64,000 nt of DNA from Camellia lanceoleosa (taxonomy: Eukaryota > Streptophyta > Magnoliopsida > Ericales > Theaceae): positions 63,210,009-63,274,008 of the forward strand of contig CM045761.1 in NCBI GenBank assembly GCA_025200525.1, read 5' to 3'. A program made the translations under genes and the position numbers. The notes beneath the pieces are model-generated. The model saw nothing but the letters and a program-made list of their open reading frames with translations, ran no database searches and had not been told where the DNA came from. This document shows, piece after piece, positions 59,878 through 64,000 of this stretch; the first letter of the stretch is position 1; each line of letters opens with the position of its first letter.

Positions 59878-60574
59878 TTTTAGAGAATTAACTATTTATC
59901 TAGTGTTGGGAGGACCAGGTACTTGTGTAGATGTTTTACTTGTGTACAATATCTTCTCTTTAGGTAGACTGAAGTGTGGGCCGGACACAATGCCATGTTT
60001 TACATGTATTGTCCTCTGGCTCAGGCCTCATTTGTACAATATTTTTAACACGTATTTGATTTCTATGAAATTATGCAACTTAAATTAGTTAATTATAATG
60101 TGATTATGTATCATCATGATGCAAAATTTATCGGTTGTAATTTGTCAGTTGGGTTATGATTTGCTAGTTAGTTTTGGGTTGAAGATTGTTGGTTCGGTTA
60201 GGGATTCTCTGCCCTGAAAACCCGGCCAATGCACACTCAAGAGTAACACACTGATGGGAATCTGGAAACATGAAAATTTGAGGTTCGATTGTGTGGTGTG
60301 AGTGTATTTGAAGATAGTGAAAGAGATTTTGAGGGCAGATAATTACTTGCCCCTTGGTTGTGTTATGTTTTCTCATTCAATAATGATTTTGCTATCTTAT
60401 ATGTTTACACCGCATTGGTATCAATTATGAATCGAGACCACTTAATGACACTTGAGATAAAACACAGAATATGATAGGAAAAAAATTGCAATTCGCGCAT
60501 TATTGTCGAGAAAAATCTAGGTACACAAAATATTTCAAACCCCGAATGTATAGAAGTGACTCAATGTTCGCAAC

Positions 60575-60904
60575 TAGAGTTCGGCTTGTTAAGGGCTCGG
60601 CTCGTTTAATAAACGAGCCGGGCTTGTTAAGGGCTCGGCTCGTTTAATAAACGAGCCGAGTTTGAGCTCGCATAAGCTCAGTTCGTTTATCTTTATTTAA
60701 ATGTATATAAATAATAATATAAATACATTTTTTATATATTAAATAATATAAATAATATTAAAAAAAAATTATCGAGCCGAGCTCGAGTTTCATTAAAATT
60801 AATGAGTCGAGTCGAGCTCGAGCTCAATAAACGAGCTCGATAGGTAAATGAGCCAAGCTCGAGCTCAGCAAAGTTCGACTCGGCTCGGTTTGTTTGCTGC
60901 CCTA
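60575..60904. mobile_element. hAT-like MITE downstream of the gene (copy 2)
   Basis: Perfect 8-bp target duplication TTCGCAAC (60567-60574 and 60905-60912). It is 330 bp, with two tandem GGCTCGGCTCGTTTAATAAA segments at the left end. Copy 1 has lost several bases at CG-rich points. Confidence 0.75.
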
Positions 60905-61529
60905 TTCGCAACTAACTCATTTGCTCTGCATATGGAAATATTGTTTATTGTTATATACTTTGGTAGTCCAGATCCAGAAAGTAATACTTTAGGCCATTCC
61001 CATTATGCCGTGTTTCCATTTCTCTCTTAAAAGCCAACACAAGGACAATAAACTTCATTATTTTAACTAATATAAATATACTCACTTTATTTGGTTTTAA
61101 GTTTTTTAAAATAATTTTTTATATTTTTTTATTTTCAATGAATTTTTTAATGTTTTCATGTTTTAATATTTTTCTTTTTTACTTTTTATATCCACTTATC
61201 TAGTAAATATTTGTGAAGAATTTTAAAAATATTCAATAAATACCACTAAAAAAATATGAAAATTTATTGAATTTTTATAATATATATATATATATATATG
61301 CATATATATTTTGTATTTTTTGTATTCAATGAGTTTTTAAAGATTTTTTGCAAAAAATTTAGGGGAAATTAGGGAGAGGTCCTCCATACATGTTTGTGTA
61401 AGGATTTAAGGATAACAAAAATTATTTTGGAAGCAAAGATCTTTAAGATTTAAAATTTTAGAAGAATAAGGACAAATTTTGACATACATGCACCAAAATG
61501 TCCTAATTTTTTCCCTTAATTTTTTATTG

Positions 61530-61566
<37 letters not shown>

Positions 61567-63695
61567 ACGATCTATCTCCGGTATCACTTCTATTGTATCT
61601 CCAACATCGTTACCACATCCACCAACATTCATCTACTAGTGTCCTTTTTTTTATTAAATTTTATGAGTTTTGATTGAGACCTCGAATCCTCTTCCCCCGA
61701 ATGCCCCTAATCGACGAAACAACGTCGTTTCGTGATTTTTTTATTTTTTTTTTCCATTTCAGAAGAAGAGAAACAGAAGGAGGAGGAAGAAAAGAAAAGA
61801 AGAAGAAGAGAGGGGGAGGGGGAGGAGGAGGAGGAGGAGAGGAAGAGAATGAGAGGGGGAAGGGAGGGAGCCAACAAACTAGGGCTGGAGGCGGAGGCGG
61901 GGCAGAGGAGGAGGCTGGGAGGCGGAGGCGGCAGCTGAGGCGACGCCGAGGCGGCAAGCCGAGTCACATCGGGCGGCACTGGCGGAGCTTCCCCCTCTTC
62001 TCTTCCTCCTCTTCCTCGATCTTCTCTCTCTCTCTCTTTCTCCCTCTCTCTCTCTCTCGGGGCGGGGGGATTCGGGGGGAAAATCTTTTTCCAAATTATA
62101 TATATATATATATCAATCACGTCTACCAACACTCTATCATATACCACCGTTATCTAACCACTGCCATTGTGCATAGATTTAACATGTTTTACTTTATTTC
62201 TAATCGATTTATTTCATTATGTCGATTTGTTCACAAATTTAATATATGAGTTTTAAATCTCTTTTCTCTCATTTCTTTTCCCCTTGTCTCTTTATTTTCT
62301 TTGCATCTCTATATTTTTCTTTGTGTTGAAACACAAAATTTCTATGTTTTTGTTTTTCTCTGTGTTGAAATATAATTTTCTCTATATTGAAAAACAAAAT
62401 TTTCTGTATTGTTTCTTTGTCTCTAAGTAAAATTTTTCTTTGTATGAAGTAAGAGTAATTTTACTAACATAAAAACGAACACAGCAAAATTTTATGAATT
62501 TTTTCATTAGAATTTTATATTACTCATAGATCTTGTTTCAAAGATCTTATCAATAGGATTTTAAAAATATAGATTTTACAAAAAAAAAAAAAAATGATAT
62601 ATAAATCAAAAGTTATTAAATTTAAAGTTTTGAAATGACTTAAACAATATAAAAGGTAACTAATTAGAAAAATACTTCATTCACACGATTTCTTCCCACA
62701 AACCTGCCTGAATGACGTGGCAAGATTGGTTAGAAGGTTTTGAGAGAAAAAATGAGTCGCTAGAAGGTTTTGAGAGAAGAGAAGTGTAGTAGCGTGTATT
62801 ATTAATTTGTCTTTTTCTTGTCACATTATTCAATAGGGGTTTGTGGAGAGGAAATTATATAGATGCTAAACTAATTATGGGGAATTATTTTTGTTCAAAA
62901 TGGTTAAACATGTTATTGGACAACTTTAACACTAGAAAATTTGTTTATCCTTATTTTTTTTAAAGTAATATTAGTAGAGATCTCAAAAAACATTTACTTT
63001 TTAAATATACTTAAAACGTTAAAACAATTATTACAAAATTAAAAATATACACTAAAAATTTTTAAAATATAAATTGGGTCGTGCTAGGGAGCTCGAATCT
63101 GAGCTCCCCCGAATGCCCCGAATTCCTTTTTTTTTTTTTCTTTTTTCAAGAAGAAGAAAAAAGAGGAAGGGGAGGGAGAGGAGGCGAAGGAGGGGGATTG
63201 GAGGGGGCCTAAAAAATAGGCTGGAGGCGGGCGATCGGCGATGGCAGAGGCGATGAGCGAGGCATGGTGATCGGCGGAGGCAGAGGCGCGATCGGCGCAG
63301 ATAGGAGGCGACGGCAGACGGATCTGTGAGCGATGGCGGCGACCTCTTTCTCTCTCTCTCTCCCTCTCTCTCTCACTCTTTCTCTCCCTCTCCCTCTCCC
63401 TCTCCCTCTCCTCCCCCTCCCCCTCCTCCGCAGGTCGAATGAAAATGGCAGGAAAAAAAAAAAGCCTAATGCCCAAAACGATGTCGTTTTGGGCATTAGG
63501 GGAATTAGGGGGGCTCATTTTCGAGTTCTCAAGCATTATTCATATAAATTAAAGTTTTTAAAAATTTCAAACTAAAAATTTTTCCATTGAGAAGAGAGAG
63601 TCAACAACACGGTACGGTGTTTCGTAATAGTTGGGTCTGCATCCCATGTGCCTCAACTACCGTAGGGTATACGTACGGAGATATTTTAATTCAAC

Positions 63696-63857
63696 AATGC
63701 TACAGACCACTAAATTCCTACTACTAACACCACCATTAATGATGTGGAAAGCAAAAAAAAAAAAAATTACAAAACTAAGACACAAAATATATGTGGCAGT
63801 GGATGGGACCCACTGCCACATAATTAGAGCAACCACTAATTAGTGGTCTGTATCATT
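63696..63857. mobile_element. MITE in unit 1 (copy 2)
   Basis: Same element and termini as 24102-24263. Confidence 0.65.
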
Positions 63858-64000
63858 TTTCATTTTAGTTTCACTACATTTTATTTGATAAATTATAATT
63901 ACAAATTTATTTTATATTTAAATTTATGTAACACTTGATCAATTTGTAATGGGAAATTTGCTAGTCATGTCGGTCCCTTTTTAATGAGAAATTTGTTTAG

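Larger units (their letters stand above)
39658..64000 (+). repeat. Copy 2 of a >24-kb direct duplication
   Basis: It starts matching copy 1 at the CT-rich segment in intron 2 and runs to the window end. Sequence left of 39658 (introns 1-2, exons 1-2) has no partner here because copy 1 is cut by the window edge. Confidence 0.95.

Overview
The window is eudicot nuclear DNA. It is AT-rich, has GT-AG introns, and carries plant L1-type and RTE-type LINE remains plus many small hAT-like and PIF/Harbinger-like elements. I see no bacterial genes, tRNA, rRNA or CRISPR array. One host protein-coding gene is recognisable: a DUF1771 + SMR (small MutS-related) protein of the Arabidopsis At5g58720 / animal N4BP2 type.

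Layout: bases 1-24406 and 39658-64000 are two near-identical copies in the same orientation. Both run to a window edge, so neither outer end of the duplication is visible. A 100-N gap (27969-28068) separates the contig with copy 1 from the contig with copy 2. On the copy 2 contig the gene is complete: 11 exons from 33468 to 59806 encoding 504 residues. Copy 1 shows only exons 3-11 (1305-20219); exons 1-2 would lie left of the window. Copy 1 has a stop-creating frameshift in exon 4 and a 1-nt deletion in exon 8.

The 11.8-kb intron 3 (and its copy 1 equivalent) is full of nested elements: an LTR-like relic, a 5'-truncated LINE (A) split by a 608-bp hAT-like element with 8-bp target duplications, and a long-inverted-repeat element split by a ~5.1-kb LINE (B) of the same family. 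Both LINEs are antisense to the gene. LINE B encodes an ORF1-like protein, an EEP endonuclease, a reverse transcriptase (YADD) and a zinc-binding C-terminus. Intron 5 holds an RTE-type reverse-transcriptase relic and a GA-rich minisatellite. Intron 10 holds a hAT-like MITE and foldback repeats. Downstream of the gene is a tandem ~2.5-3-kb non-coding repeat with many small insertions.

The gap side (28069-33467) is intergenic and includes a PIF/Harbinger-like element with a GC-rich core. Introns 1 and 2 carry more PIF-like MITEs.

The most informative observation is how the copies differ. Exons and ordinary intron sequence are almost identical. Mismatches concentrate inside transposable elements at CAG/CTG/CCG (CHG) sites, usually as 1-3 base losses, and the breaks in LINE B are complementary between copies. 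This looks more like consensus error at methylated CHG cytosines plus an unmerged haplotig than like biological divergence. I found no convincing new biochemical system.
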